A DNA stretch of 51,508 nucleotides, taken from GBS-DC sp037442365. GTDB lineage: Bacteria > Armatimonadota > Fimbriimonadia > Fimbriimonadales > GBS-DC. A program made the position numbers and the translations under genes. Below, in pieces: positions 1 to 7,174 of the stretch (position 1 is the first letter of the stretch; every line of letters begins with the position of its first letter). The notes beneath the pieces are model-generated. The model ran no database searches. It had not been told where the DNA came from and was given only the letters and a program-made list of their open reading frames with translations. Location of the stretch: positions 1 through 51,508 of the forward strand of contig JBBIQK010000013.1 of assembly GCA_037442365.1 (NCBI GenBank). Reading direction: 5' to 3'.

Positions 1-108
1 CTCTTCAACTTCGGTAGCGACGACGCCAGCTCCGATGTGAACGGCGACGGTATAGTGGACGACGCCGACCTGTTGATTGTGCTGTTCAACTTCGGCAACG
101 GCTGCTAG
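1..108 (+). CDS. C-terminal fragment of secreted protein with dockerin-like calcium-binding repeats
   Basis: The reading frame is open from base 1 to TAG at 106-108 and gives 35 residues; the start lies outside the window. It ends with a DVNGDGIVDDADLLIVLFNFG block followed by a terminal NGC. This is an EF-hand-like calcium loop plus helix of the dockerin type I kind. The residues before it (LFNFG) are the end of a preceding repeat, so the protein carried a repeat pair. The same C-terminal module ends the genes at 15179-16312 and 20171-21145, both secreted propellers, so this was probably an exported protein of the same group. The family assignment of the missing part is unknown. Confidence 0.75.
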   Translation, partial: LFNFGSDDASSDVNGDGIVDDADLLIVLFNFGNGC

Positions 109-126
109 ATACCCCCCTCTCTCCAG

Positions 127-153
127 CCCCTCTCCCGCGCGATGGGGGAGGGG
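127..153. other. GC-rich palindrome after dockerin-type gene
   Basis: CCCCTCTCCC (127-136) can pair with GGGGGAGGGG (144-153) around a short loop, 18 bases after the stop codon. No T-tract follows, so intrinsic termination is doubtful. Similar CTCTCCC/GGGAGAG palindromes follow the other two dockerin-type genes (16455-16506 and 21168-21216). Confidence 0.4.
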
Positions 154-271
154 CGCCTGATGTGTTGAAGCGCTGTTTTGACACATATGGAAATCTCTTA
201 CGCCAACGGCGCGTTCCTTATGCGTCAATCGGCGATGCGTATGCCCTCACCCACTTTGTCTCTCCTTTAAT

Positions 272-427
272 AATACCAGTTGTGCAGTCAGGGTTCGTTA
301 ATTGCCTCGCACACGCCTGCAGAGGCGTGCTTGTTGCCTGCACCCTGCGACTATGGAGTGCTGAAGCGGGAGCTTCCGCACTCCATAAACTGCCGATTTA
401 CGAACTATGACCAGCAGATTGGTATAA
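272..427 (+). repeat. Interspersed palindromic element, copy A (MITE-like)
   Basis: Imperfect terminal inverted repeats are visible: the left end reads aataccagttgtgcagtcag and the right end, reverse-complemented, reads ataccaatctgctggtcata. The middle carries GCACACGCCTGC/GCAGAGGCGTGC and the core GGAGTGCTGAAGCGGGAGC with CACTCCATAAA. Related copies or fragments lie at 10318, 16519, 21372, 23742, 45702 and 46091. It encodes no plausible protein, so it is a non-autonomous element or a structured intergenic repeat. Confidence 0.75.
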
Positions 428-553
428 GGAGCAGGTTTTTCGCCTCTTGCCTGCGAAAGAGATGACCCCTGTTTGTTCTGGTTGCGCCCCAAAACGGCTT
501 CCTTTTCAGAAACCTATCCTTTCACGGAGCATAGAGGAGGACGCATACACGTG

Positions 554-604
554 ATGAAACGCGCGAAGATTACGAGAATCACCCCGCGATTTGAGAAATT
601 TTGA
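554..604 (+). CDS. Possible 16-residue basic leader peptide
   Basis: A strong ribosome-binding sequence (GAGGAGG, about 535-541) precedes ATG at 554, encoding MKRAKITRITPRFEKF and stopping at 602-604. It lies just upstream of the promoter for the DUF2089 gene. The peptide is short and resembles nothing I recognise. It could be a leader peptide, a remnant, or chance. The rest of 428-620 shows nothing else I can support. Confidence 0.25.
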   Translation: MKRAKITRITPRFEKF

Positions 605-623
605 GTTTTCAGGGGGTCAAGAC

Positions 624-653
624 TTGACTTTTTTGATTCCTATGGGGTATCAT
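624..653 (+). promoter_or_regulatory. Promoter of DUF2089 gene
   Basis: TTGACT (624-629) and TATCAT (648-653) are separated by 18 bases. The expected transcription start (about 660) is downstream of the first in-frame ATG (652), so translation most likely begins at ATG 664 on a nearly leaderless message. Confidence 0.6.
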
Positions 654-663
654 GTGTTGCATT

Positions 664-1056
664 ATGAAAGCGCCGTATGCCCAACCCAGTCGCTGCCCTA
701 TGTGCAGCGGGAAACTTATCGTGACGCAGGTCGCCTGCGAAGAGTGTGGGCTGACCATGCAGGGACGCTTTGCGCCGAATCGGTTCAGCCAGCTCGATGA
801 AGAGCAACTCCAGTTTCTGGAGGTGTTCCTGCGTAATCGGGGCATGCTGGCAGGCGTGGAGCGTGAGCTGGGCATCAGCTACCCGACCGCGCGCAATAAG
901 CTGGACGCGCTGTTGCTGGCGCTGGGGCTGACCCCTGCAACGACGCAGGACTTGAACGGGCATCTCGCCGAGCAACGACGCCACATTCTGGACATGCTGG
1001 AGCAGGGCGCCATCACCGCGGAAGAAGCCGCGCGAAAACTGCGCACCCTGCGCTGA
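664..1056 (+). CDS. DUF2089 family zinc-ribbon/HTH protein with C-terminal SHOCT-like segment
   Basis: The 130-residue protein has an N-terminal zinc ribbon (two CxxC-like pairs, CPMCSGK and CEECGL, residues about 11-33). A helical region follows (FSQLDEEQLQFLEVFLRNRGMLAGVERELGISYPTARNKLDAL reads as the DUF2089 winged-helix-like core). The C-terminus (LDMLEQGAITAEEAARKL) is a SHOCT-like element. DUF2089 proteins are presumed transcription regulators and often neighbour LiaF/DUF4097 genes; here a DUF4097 gene follows after 18 bases behind a strong Shine-Dalgarno. ATG 652 is in frame but lies within the -10 hexamer, so ATG 664 is preferred. The regulated target is unknown; autoregulation of the pair is an inference. 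Confidence 0.85.
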   Translation: MKAPYAQPSRCPMCSGKLIVTQVACEECGLTMQGRFAPNRFSQLDEEQLQFLEVFLRNRGMLAGVERELGISYPTARNKLDALLLALGLTPATTQDLNGHLAEQRRHILDMLEQGAITAEEAARKLRTLR

Positions 1057-1074
1057 AGGAGGAGGAAAACACCT

Positions 1075-2307
1075 ATGACCGAACGACAACAAACGCTGCT
1101 GCGGATACTGAACCTGATGCAGCAGGGAACCGTGACGCCCGAAGAGGCGGCGGATTTGATAGATGCACTGTACGAGGTCGCGCCATCCGCACCGACGACA
1201 GATGAAACCAACCCGACCCACGCAGACAACGGCACAGCGCCCGCACGGGGACTGTTCGACCAGATTCTGCGCGCGGTCGAGGAGACGGCGCGCGCCACCG
1301 GGCAAGCCGTGCGCAGCGTCAACTGGCAACAAATCGGACAGAGCGTGCGCGAGCAGACCCAGCGCAGTCTCGACGAACTGCGCAAAACGCTTGACGAGCT
1401 GGAGAAAGGGGACTGGTCCCTGGGACGGTGGGGCAAGTATGAAACCGACTTGCAGCAAACGATGGACTTCGCGATTGATGGGGGACAATCGCTGTCCATC
1501 GAACTCCCCGCAGGCGACTTGCATATCACGGGCGGTTTCGACGGGGGACGGGTCGAAGCCGACATCCGCCTGCGGGGAGCTTCCCAGCAGAGCGTGGAGC
1601 AGGTGAAACAAACCTATAGCCTGACCATCGAGCAGACCGAGTCGGGCGTGCGAATCACCGCGCCGCAACTGGAGGGCGACCTGCGCCAGAAAGTCGACCT
1701 GCGCCTTCGAATCCCGCGCCAGGTGAACCTGCACGCACGGCTGGAACACAAGGGCGACATCGAGGTCGAGAAGCTCGACGGCTCGATGGACCTGCGCACG
1801 CCGCACGGCGATGTCCATCTGCGCCACATTCGCGGCAGCGCCACGGTGGAGACTGTGAACGGCGACATTAACATCCACGATCTACAGGGCGAGCGCGTTC
1901 AGATAACTGCGGTTCACGGTGACGCACACCTGCGCGATGTTCACGCCGACTCGGTGCGCCTGCAGCTGACCAACGGCGACGCCGAAACGGAGCGCATCGT
2001 TGCCCGTAATTTTATGGTGGAGACCGTGCGCGGCGATATTCGGTTAGACCTGACCGCGCCCGTGCAGGGCGAAGTGCGCCTGACCACCGTGAAGGGCGAT
2101 ATTCTGGTGGCGCTGCCTGACGGCAACGACTGCCAGGTGCAGATACATACCAGCGCAGGCGACATCGAATGTGCGCTGGAGTGTCGCGCGGTGGACGCAG
2201 GACGCCATCACTACACAGGCGTTGCTGGCGATGGGACAGGAACCCTCGCGCTGGAGACCGTCCATGGGGATGTACGCGTCGCGCTGCGAGCGCACGAGAC
2301 GGCTTGA
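1075..2307 (+). CDS. DUF4097 family beta-helix protein with N-terminal SHOCT-like domain
   Basis: The 410-residue protein has no signal peptide. Residues 5-35 (ILNLMQQGTVTPEEAADLIDAL) form a SHOCT-like helical hairpin closely resembling the end of the upstream DUF2089 protein. Residues about 60-115 are helical and charged. From about 145 to the end there are repeated short strands with GD turns (GDLHI, GDIEV, GDVHL, GDINI, GDAHL, GDIRL, GDILV, GDVRV), the hallmark of the DUF4097 right-handed beta repeat. AAGGAGGAGG at 1056-1065 fixes the ATG at 1075. The gene forms a two-gene operon with the DUF2089 protein and is closed by the terminator at 2334-2362. Its function is unknown; related domains occur in envelope-stress (LiaF-type) regulators. 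Confidence 0.85.
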   Translation: MTERQQTLLRILNLMQQGTVTPEEAADLIDALYEVAPSAPTTDETNPTHADNGTAPARGLFDQILRAVEETARATGQAVRSVNWQQIGQSVREQTQRSLDELRKTLDELEKGDWSLGRWGKYETDLQQTMDFAIDGGQSLSIELPAGDLHITGGFDGGRVEADIRLRGASQQSVEQVKQTYSLTIEQTESGVRITAPQLEGDLRQKVDLRLRIPRQVNLHARLEHKGDIEVEKLDGSMDLRTPHGDVHLRHIRGSATVETVNGDINIHDLQGERVQITAVHGDAHLRDVHADSVRLQLTNGDAETERIVARNFMVETVRGDIRLDLTAPVQGEVRLTTVKGDILVALPDGNDCQVQIHTSAGDIECALECRAVDAGRHHYTGVAGDGTGTLALETVHGDVRVALRAHETA

Positions 2308-2333
2308 GCCAGCAACTCAAGGTGAGACCACTG

Positions 2334-2362
2334 GCCCCCGCGCATGCGGGGGCGTTTTTTTT
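2334..2362 (+). terminator. Intrinsic terminator of DUF2089-DUF4097 operon
   Basis: GCCCCCGC (2334-2341) pairs with GCGGGGGC (2346-2353) across a tight loop, followed by eight T residues (2355-2362). Confidence 0.9.
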
Positions 2363-2366
2363 CGGG

Positions 2367-2372
2367 TATCCT
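2367..2372 (+). promoter_or_regulatory. -10 element (GGG-TATCCT) of pntAB gene
   Basis: TATCCT is preceded by GGG, directly after the terminator T-tract, and lies 7 bases before ATG 2380. This is the GG-TANNNT near-leaderless pattern seen throughout the window. Confidence 0.5.
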
Positions 2373-2379
2373 ATCGGCT

Positions 2380-2688
2380 ATGGAGGCGTTCGTTGGCGCG
2401 CTGACGGTTTTCGTGCTGGCGGTCTTTCTGGGGTTCGAGGTGATTACCAAAGTGCCCCCGACGCTGCACACGCCGCTGATGTCGGGGTCGAACGCGATTT
2501 CTGGCATCACGATTATCGGCGCGATTCTCGCGGCAGGCGCGCAACACACGACGCTGAGCGCCGTGCTGGGTGTGCTGGCAGTCGCGCTGGCGACCATCAA
2601 TGTCGTGGGGGGCTTTCTGGTGACCGACCGCATGCTGCAGATGTTCAAGCCGAGCCGCCGTGAGCTGCCCGACCGTCAGGTAAAATAG
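2380..2688 (+). CDS. pntAB: NAD(P) transhydrogenase subunit alpha part 2 (PntAB type)
   Basis: The 102-residue membrane protein has three hydrophobic helices: about 4-23, 40-58 (the GITIIGAILAAG region) and 67-90. The HTPLMSGSNAISG motif is characteristic of the membrane part of the alpha subunit of proton-translocating transhydrogenase in split-subunit systems. The complex couples proton re-entry to hydride transfer from NADH to NADP. An earlier in-frame ATG (2344) is inside the upstream terminator stem, so ATG 2380 is used. The partner genes (pntAA, pntB) are not adjacent; the next genes are thioredoxin-fold proteins. That isolation is unusual, and the partners presumably lie elsewhere in the genome. 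Confidence 0.9.
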   Translation: MEAFVGALTVFVLAVFLGFEVITKVPPTLHTPLMSGSNAISGITIIGAILAAGAQHTTLSAVLGVLAVALATINVVGGFLVTDRMLQMFKPSRRELPDRQVK

Positions 2689-2703
2689 ACGGGGAGGCGC
2701 ACG

Positions 2704-3054
2704 ATGCGAATCGAACTGCTGTATTACCCTGAATGCCCGTCGCACGAGCGCGCGCTGGAGCTGCTGCACGAAGCGCTTGCGCAGGAGGGCGTTCAGGCAG
2801 AGATTGCCGTGATTCGCATCGAGACGCAGCAACAGGCGGAACAGCACCGCTTCATCGGGTCGCCCACCATCCGAATTGATGGGCGCGAGGTGCAACCGCA
2901 GCCCCATCTGCCTTACCGCCTGACCTGCCGCGCCTTCCAGCACGAGGACGGGCGGCTCTCGCCCCTGCCTTCGCTGGAGACGCTACGCGCCGCCCTGCGC
3001 CATCCATCCACTGAAGGAGGTGAAGACGATGGAGATCGGACACTCGGCGTATGA
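2704..3054 (+). CDS. Small thioredoxin-fold protein (DF family (seleno)protein-like)
   Basis: The 116-residue protein starts MRIELLYYPECPSHERALELL, the beta-alpha unit typical of small thioredoxin-like proteins annotated as DF family (seleno)proteins. It continues with FIGSPTIRIDGREVQP (the cis-Pro loop SPTI) and LTCRAF with a second cysteine. A single Cys sits at the active-site position (PECPSH) rather than CxxC. The gene lies 15 bases after pntAB behind GGGGAGG (about 2690-2696), and its last 26 bases overlap the next gene, so pntAB and the two redox-fold proteins are likely co-transcribed. The substrate is unknown. Confidence 0.7.
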   Translation: MRIELLYYPECPSHERALELLHEALAQEGVQAEIAVIRIETQQQAEQHRFIGSPTIRIDGREVQPQPHLPYRLTCRAFQHEDGRLSPLPSLETLRAALRHPSTEGGEDDGDRTLGV

Positions 3055-3553
3055 TTTTGAGCTGCTCGGCGTGGACGGCAAGACCTACTCGCTCAAGGAC
3101 TTCGCCGACAAGCCGGTGCTGGTGCTTTTCTTCTGGTGCAATCACTGCCCCTATGTCAAGGCGTATGAAGACCGCGTGATTCAACTGGTGAACGAGTTCA
3201 AAGACCGTGTGGCGTTTGTGGCGATTAACTCGAACGACCCGACCCAGTACCCTGAGGACAGCTTCGAGAACATGCAGCGCATCGCCCGTGAGAAGAACTA
3301 TCCGTTCCCGTACCTATTCGACGAGACTCAGGCGGTGGCGCATGCGTACAAAGCCTCGCGCACGCCTGAATTCTTCGTGTTCGACGAGGAACGCGACCTG
3401 AAGTATCACGGGCGGTTCGACGACAACTGGGAGCATCCCGACCAGGTGCGCCATGAGTATGTGCGGGACGCGATTCGCAGCCTGCTGGAGAACGACATCC
3501 CGCATGTCTCGCAGGTGCCGCCGGTGGGATGCACCATCAAGTGGAAGCATTAA
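3029..3553 (+). CDS. Thioredoxin family/peroxiredoxin-like protein
   Basis: The 174-residue cytoplasmic protein has a thioredoxin/AhpC-TSA fold. It shows an N-terminal extension (EIGHSAYDFELLGVDGKTYSL), then VLVLFFWCNHCPYVKAYEDR with the redox motif CNHC at about residues 36-39. VAFVAINSNDPTQYPEDSFENM follows, and the cis-Pro segment is SRTPEFFVFD. No signal peptide is present. AAGGAGG (3014-3020) fixes ATG 3029 (8-base spacing); the in-frame GTG at 3020 sits inside the Shine-Dalgarno. It probably acts in thiol or peroxide homeostasis; the partner reductant cannot be read from the sequence. Confidence 0.85.
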   Translation: MEIGHSAYDFELLGVDGKTYSLKDFADKPVLVLFFWCNHCPYVKAYEDRVIQLVNEFKDRVAFVAINSNDPTQYPEDSFENMQRIAREKNYPFPYLFDETQAVAHAYKASRTPEFFVFDEERDLKYHGRFDDNWEHPDQVRHEYVRDAIRSLLENDIPHVSQVPPVGCTIKWKH

Positions 3554-3560
3554 TCGCTCT

Positions 3561-3592
3561 GCGTCGGGCGGCGCACGCCGCCCGACGCCTTT
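3561..3592 (+). terminator. Hairpin terminator after thioredoxin-family gene
   Basis: GCGTCGGGCGGCG (3561-3573) pairs almost perfectly with CGCCGCCCGACGC (3577-3589). Only a short T run follows (CTTTC), so it is a strong hairpin with a weak T-tract. Confidence 0.6.
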
Positions 3593-3750
3593 CACCTGGA
3601 CAGATCGATGACTCCTCTGCGCGCCGTAATTTCCTAACGCCCGCATCTGGGCGCTGGTCAATGGCTACTGAGTGAGCAGGGCTTCAATGACGCCCTGCTG
3701 TGCAATAACGCTGTTTGCAGATTAACGCGCCCTTCGAAAAAACAAACAGG

Positions 3751-3756
3751 TATACT
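3751..3756 (+). promoter_or_regulatory. -10 element (GG-TATACT) of HEPN-MNT operon
   Basis: TATACT is preceded by GG and ends 6 bases before GTG 3763, which implies a leaderless transcript. No clear -35 is seen. Confidence 0.5.
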
Positions 3757-3762
3757 GTCCGT

Positions 3763-4152
3763 GTGGATAGGCGGGCAACTGCCAGACGATGGTATCAGCA
3801 GGCGGTTCACGACCTCGAGATGGCGCGTCGCAACCTCACCATCGAGGGCTATGATGTGGCGGCTTTTCTGGCGCATCAGAGCGCCGAGAAACTGCTGAAA
3901 GCAGCGTTTGCGCTGTCAGGCAAGCCAGTGCCCCGCACCCACTACCTCGAAGAGATGGCTTCGGAACTGGGCTTGCCCGAAGACCTGTACGATAAGATTC
4001 TGGACCTGACCAGCGACTACACAATCGCGCGCTATCCCGATGTGGCAAGCGGTGTCCCATATGAACTCTACTCGGACGAGATTGCCGCCGCAAAGATCGA
4101 AATCGCCGAACAGGTACTAGACTACTTTCATCAACGCTGGGGGGAATTATGA
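3763..4152 (+). CDS. HEPN domain protein (HEPN-MNT pair)
   Basis: The 129-residue protein is all helical. RRWYQQAVHDLEMARRNLTIEGYDVAAFLAHQSAEKLLKA is the typical start of a HEPN domain (Pfam HEPN class). SDYTIARYPD is the conserved middle motif of this subgroup. An RX4-6H ribonuclease motif like that of HepT/DUF86 toxins is not evident. The GTG at 3763 directly follows a -10 hexamer; an upstream ATG (3715) would precede the promoter. The stop overlaps the MNT start (ATGA, 4149-4152). Such pairs are known as toxin-antitoxin modules in which the MNT partner adenylylates the HEPN protein; activity here is inferred. Confidence 0.8.
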   Translation: MDRRATARRWYQQAVHDLEMARRNLTIEGYDVAAFLAHQSAEKLLKAAFALSGKPVPRTHYLEEMASELGLPEDLYDKILDLTSDYTIARYPDVASGVPYELYSDEIAAAKIEIAEQVLDYFHQRWGEL

Positions 4153-4523
4153 CGCCCGATTCGATATTGCAGCAGTTTGTGCAGGAGGTGTTGCCCATTA
4201 TTTGTGAACAGCTTCAGCCAGAGCAAGTGCTTTTATTCGGCTCCCGCGCACGCGGCGAGGCGCACTGCAGCTCAGACCTCGATGTGATTGTGGTCGCGCA
4301 GGCATTTGAGGGCGTGCCATTCCTGCGACGGATGCCGATGATGCTGCGTCTGGCGCGCTTTCCCCGCCATATCGATTATCTGTGCTACACCCCTGCCGAG
4401 TTTGAGCAGGCAATTCAGACTTCTACTCTTGTGAACGCGGCGGTTCGTGAGGGACGCGTATTATATCCCGACCCCGAAGAGCAGGCAGAACCTCTGAGTA
4501 TTGCCACAAGCACACAGGTATAA
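4149..4523 (+). CDS. MNT-type nucleotidyltransferase (antitoxin of HEPN-MNT pair)
   Basis: The 124-residue protein has the minimal nucleotidyltransferase signature: LLFGSRARGEA (residues 29-38) and SDLDVIVV with the two metal-binding aspartates D43 and D45. A third acidic position, HIDYL, lies near residue 78. The gene overlaps the HEPN gene by 4 bases. MNT proteins of this kind modify or neutralise their HEPN partner with ATP. The C-terminal tail after about 105 is poorly conserved-looking and contains the -10 promoter of the next gene. Confidence 0.85.
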   Translation: MTPDSILQQFVQEVLPIICEQLQPEQVLLFGSRARGEAHCSSDLDVIVVAQAFEGVPFLRRMPMMLRLARFPRHIDYLCYTPAEFEQAIQTSTLVNAAVREGRVLYPDPEEQAEPLSIATSTQV

Positions 4524-4524
4524 T
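4519..4524 (+). promoter_or_regulatory. -10 element (GG-TATAAT) of VWA gene
   Basis: A perfect TATAAT sits inside the end of the MNT gene and ends 9 bases before ATG 4534. It indicates an independent, almost leaderless transcript for the VWA-SWIM pair. Confidence 0.65.
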
Positions 4525-4533
4525 TGGGCGGGA

Positions 4534-5706
4534 ATGTCCAACCACGACGAAGCGCTGGTGCGCTGGCGGCTGATATTGGGGCGGCGGGCGGAACAGGCGA
4601 ATCCTGCGTTCCGACTGGGCGGCGCAGGCGCGCATGAAGAGCCTGGCGACACACCCCTGCAAGGCGTCTTGCCCGCAGGGGTAGGGCTGACCGCCCTCGA
4701 CGAGGCGTTGAGTTTCGTGTACGACCGCCGCGACCGCTTCGGCGGCACGGACGACTCTAGACCCTATATCCCCCAGTGGCTGGAGCAGATGCGCGCCCTG
4801 TTCAACCAGTCCACCCTCGCGATGGTGCAGCGCGACGCCTTCGAACGCACCGGGCTGGCGGAGCTGCTGCTGCAACCCGAAGCCATCCCCCAGCTGCAGC
4901 CTGATGTGCGCCTCGCCGCGACCATTCTCAGCTTCAAAGACCAGATTCCCGACGAGGTAAAACAGACCGCCCGTGAACTCATCCGTCAGGTGGTGGAGAA
5001 CCTGCGCCGCAAGCTCGAAACGCAGATTGTGCAGACGGTCATCGGCGCGCTGCGGCGCAATCGCCATACGCCCATCCGCTGCGCGCGCAACCTCGACTGG
5101 CGACGCACGCTCAAACGCAACCTCAAGCACTACCTGCCCGACCGCAAAACCATCGTGCCCGAACGGCTCTACTTCTGGGCGAACGAAAAGCGCTACCGCG
5201 ATTGGCAGATTATCATCCTCGTTGACCAGAGCGGCAGCATGGCAAATTCAGCAATCTACGCCAGCCTGATGGCGAGCGTGTTCGCCTCGCTGAATGTGCT
5301 GGAGACGCATCTGGTGGTGTTCGACACCAGCGTCGTAGACCTGACGCCGTATCTGAGCAACGACCCTGTGGAGTTGCTGTTCAGTTTGCAGCTGGGCGGC
5401 GGCACGGATATTGCGCAGGCGGTCGCCTACGGCGCGAGTCTGGTGAAACGCCCCGAAAAGTGCATCTTCGTGCTGATTACCGACCTGTTCGAGGGGGGCG
5501 ACGAGAAAGCGTTGCTGGCGCACCTGCGCGAACTGCGTGAAAGCAAGGTCCAGGCGCTGTGCCTGCTCGCGCTGGAGGACGGCAAGCCGCAGTATCACAA
5601 GCCGCTGGCGCGACAGGTCGCCGCGCTGGACATCCCAACTGTCGCCGCCACGCCCGACAAACTGCTGGCGCTGGTGGAGCAAATCATGAGTGGAGGGCGG
5701 CGCTGA
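4534..5706 (+). CDS. VWA domain protein, CoxE-like
   Basis: The 390-residue cytoplasmic protein has a helical N-terminal region (to about 220) followed by a von Willebrand A domain. IIILVDQSGSMANS (residues 227-238) is the metal-binding MIDAS motif DxSxS. LGGGTDI supplies the MIDAS threonine, and the later VLITDLFEGG strand contains the MIDAS aspartate. It abuts the SWIM-domain gene with no gap (TGA then ATG). VWA and SWIM zinc-finger genes occur together in many bacteria with a MoxR-type AAA ATPase. A MoxR gene lies at 10442 but belongs to a separate DUF58 operon, so the ATPase partner of this pair is not obvious here. The ATG at 4534 is chosen from the promoter just upstream. Confidence 0.85.
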   Translation: MSNHDEALVRWRLILGRRAEQANPAFRLGGAGAHEEPGDTPLQGVLPAGVGLTALDEALSFVYDRRDRFGGTDDSRPYIPQWLEQMRALFNQSTLAMVQRDAFERTGLAELLLQPEAIPQLQPDVRLAATILSFKDQIPDEVKQTARELIRQVVENLRRKLETQIVQTVIGALRRNRHTPIRCARNLDWRRTLKRNLKHYLPDRKTIVPERLYFWANEKRYRDWQIIILVDQSGSMANSAIYASLMASVFASLNVLETHLVVFDTSVVDLTPYLSNDPVELLFSLQLGGGTDIAQAVAYGASLVKRPEKCIFVLITDLFEGGDEKALLAHLRELRESKVQALCLLALEDGKPQYHKPLARQVAALDIPTVAATPDKLLALVEQIMSGGRR

Positions 5707-7149
5707 ATGCCTCCCATGACGCTGGACGAGGTGCGCGCACTGTGCGACATGGCGACCTACCATGCCGCTGAGCCGATTGTTGCGGGCGACCAGTTGCTGC
5801 AGCTGGCGCACTCGGACACGACGCTGTTCGCGCAGGTGCAGGGCACAAAGCCCTACACGGTGCGCATCGAGTTTCAGGAGGGCGCGCCCCGTGCGAAATG
5901 CACCTGTCCCGCCGCACGCTATAGCAAGTTCTGCAAGCACGCGATTGCCGTACTAATTGTGTGGGCGCAGTCGCCCGAACGATTCGCCTACGGACAGCAG
6001 ACTCTGATGGTAACGCCGCCCGCTGCGCCCGCGCGGGGGGGCAAACGCGCCGCAAAAGCGACCGTTGCGCGCGTCGACATGCAGAGTCAGGCGATTGAAC
6101 AGACGCTTAAACTCACGGCGGAGCTGGCGGCGCAGGGCATTACGGGCGTGCAGGAGGCGTATCTGGAACAGCTGCGCACGATTGCAGCGAACCTCCAGTC
6201 GCTCAAGACGCGCCGCCTGCAGCAAGCGGTGGAGACGCTCGCCCGCCTGATCGAAGCCTCGCGCGAGACGCCCATCGCCGAACAGGACTACACGCGCGCC
6301 CTGCTACGCCTGTGGTTGACCGCGCGCGCCCTCGAAGAGCATTTCGCCGAGCGACGCCCCCTGCCCGACGAGCAAGCCGAAGAGATGCTGGGGCGCACCT
6401 GGCGTGATAAAGACCTCACGCCCCGCGAGAATCTGCGCCTGCTGGAACTGGCGTATGAGAACATCGAGCTGGCGTCGGGCTTCCGACTGGACATCAGCAC
6501 GCTGATTGACCTCGATTCGGGCGAGCTGCTGAAAGAGCTGAAGATTGCCCCTCTGAATGTGCCCAGCGCGGAGGCGAAGGCGTTCAAGCCGAACCGTCCG
6601 AAGCCGTTTCTGGCGGCGCGCGTCGGCGTGTACCCCGGCTACGCGCCCAAGCGCATCAAGATTTACGAAGACACGCCGCTGGAGGAGCCGCTCTCTGCGC
6701 TCGCGCTGCAGGCGGCGCGCCATGCGCAGATGGAATGGCAACCCCTGCTGACGCGCTTCCTGCAGCAGCGGATGGATCCGTTCGCCCCGCGCGAGATGCC
6801 CTGCCTGCTGCGCTACGAATCGCTGGTCTGGCATGCGGGGCGCGCATGGCTGGCAGATACCCAGGGCGTGCTTCTGCCGCTTGTTGTGCTGACGCCCCCG
6901 ATGCGCTTTCAGGCGATTGCCGAAGCAGGTTCAGCTCTCTCCGAAGCGCCTGTTCGGGAGCGGCTCCTCGACCACACGCCTGCGCTGCCCAGCGGCGTCC
7001 CCTGCGAAGAGGCGCTGTTGCGCCATCCATGGCTCGCCCTGTTTGGCTACCTGGAGGGGGACGGTCAGGTCGCTTTTCGCCCCGTGAGCGCGCTACACGA
7101 TCGCGGCGTCGCGCCGCTGGTGTTCACGATGCAGTATCGGGAGTATTAG
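5707..7149 (+). CDS. SWIM zinc finger protein
   Basis: The 480-residue protein has the SWIM signature CTCPAARYSKFCKHAI (CxC at 65-67, CxH at 76-78), a zinc-binding motif used in DNA or protein contacts. Before it, residues 1-60 form the usual beta-rich lead-in. A helical central region (about 115-300, many Arg/Glu/Leu) and a second mixed region follow; I do not recognise a catalytic domain in them. It starts immediately after the VWA stop codon, so the two are translationally coupled and likely act together. The function of such VWA-SWIM pairs is not established. Confidence 0.8.
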   Translation: MPPMTLDEVRALCDMATYHAAEPIVAGDQLLQLAHSDTTLFAQVQGTKPYTVRIEFQEGAPRAKCTCPAARYSKFCKHAIAVLIVWAQSPERFAYGQQTLMVTPPAAPARGGKRAAKATVARVDMQSQAIEQTLKLTAELAAQGITGVQEAYLEQLRTIAANLQSLKTRRLQQAVETLARLIEASRETPIAEQDYTRALLRLWLTARALEEHFAERRPLPDEQAEEMLGRTWRDKDLTPRENLRLLELAYENIELASGFRLDISTLIDLDSGELLKELKIAPLNVPSAEAKAFKPNRPKPFLAARVGVYPGYAPKRIKIYEDTPLEEPLSALALQAARHAQMEWQPLLTRFLQQRMDPFAPREMPCLLRYESLVWHAGRAWLADTQGVLLPLVVLTPPMRFQAIAEAGSALSEAPVRERLLDHTPALPSGVPCEEALLRHPWLALFGYLEGDGQVAFRPVSALHDRGVAPLVFTMQYREY

Positions 7150-7160
7150 CCCGGCTCAGG

Positions 7161-7166
7161 TATAAT
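7161..7166 (+). promoter_or_regulatory. -10 element (GG-TATAAT) of nadC
   Basis: A perfect TATAAT preceded by AGG ends 8 bases before ATG 7175, in the 25-base gap after the SWIM gene. Confidence 0.65.
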
Positions 7167-7174
7167 CCATCCGC

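Noticed and set aside
162..410. 82-residue frame in the 5' intergenic region
   Set aside because: It runs through interspersed element copy A and shows no protein features.
640..1878. 412-residue open frame antisense to DUF2089/DUF4097 genes
   Set aside because: It is antisense to two recognised proteins, lacks any motif, and is typical of open antisense frames in GC-rich DNA.
2344..2379. Earlier ATG for pntAB at 2344
   Set aside because: It lies within the terminator stem and before the -10 element; ATG 2380 matches the family start.
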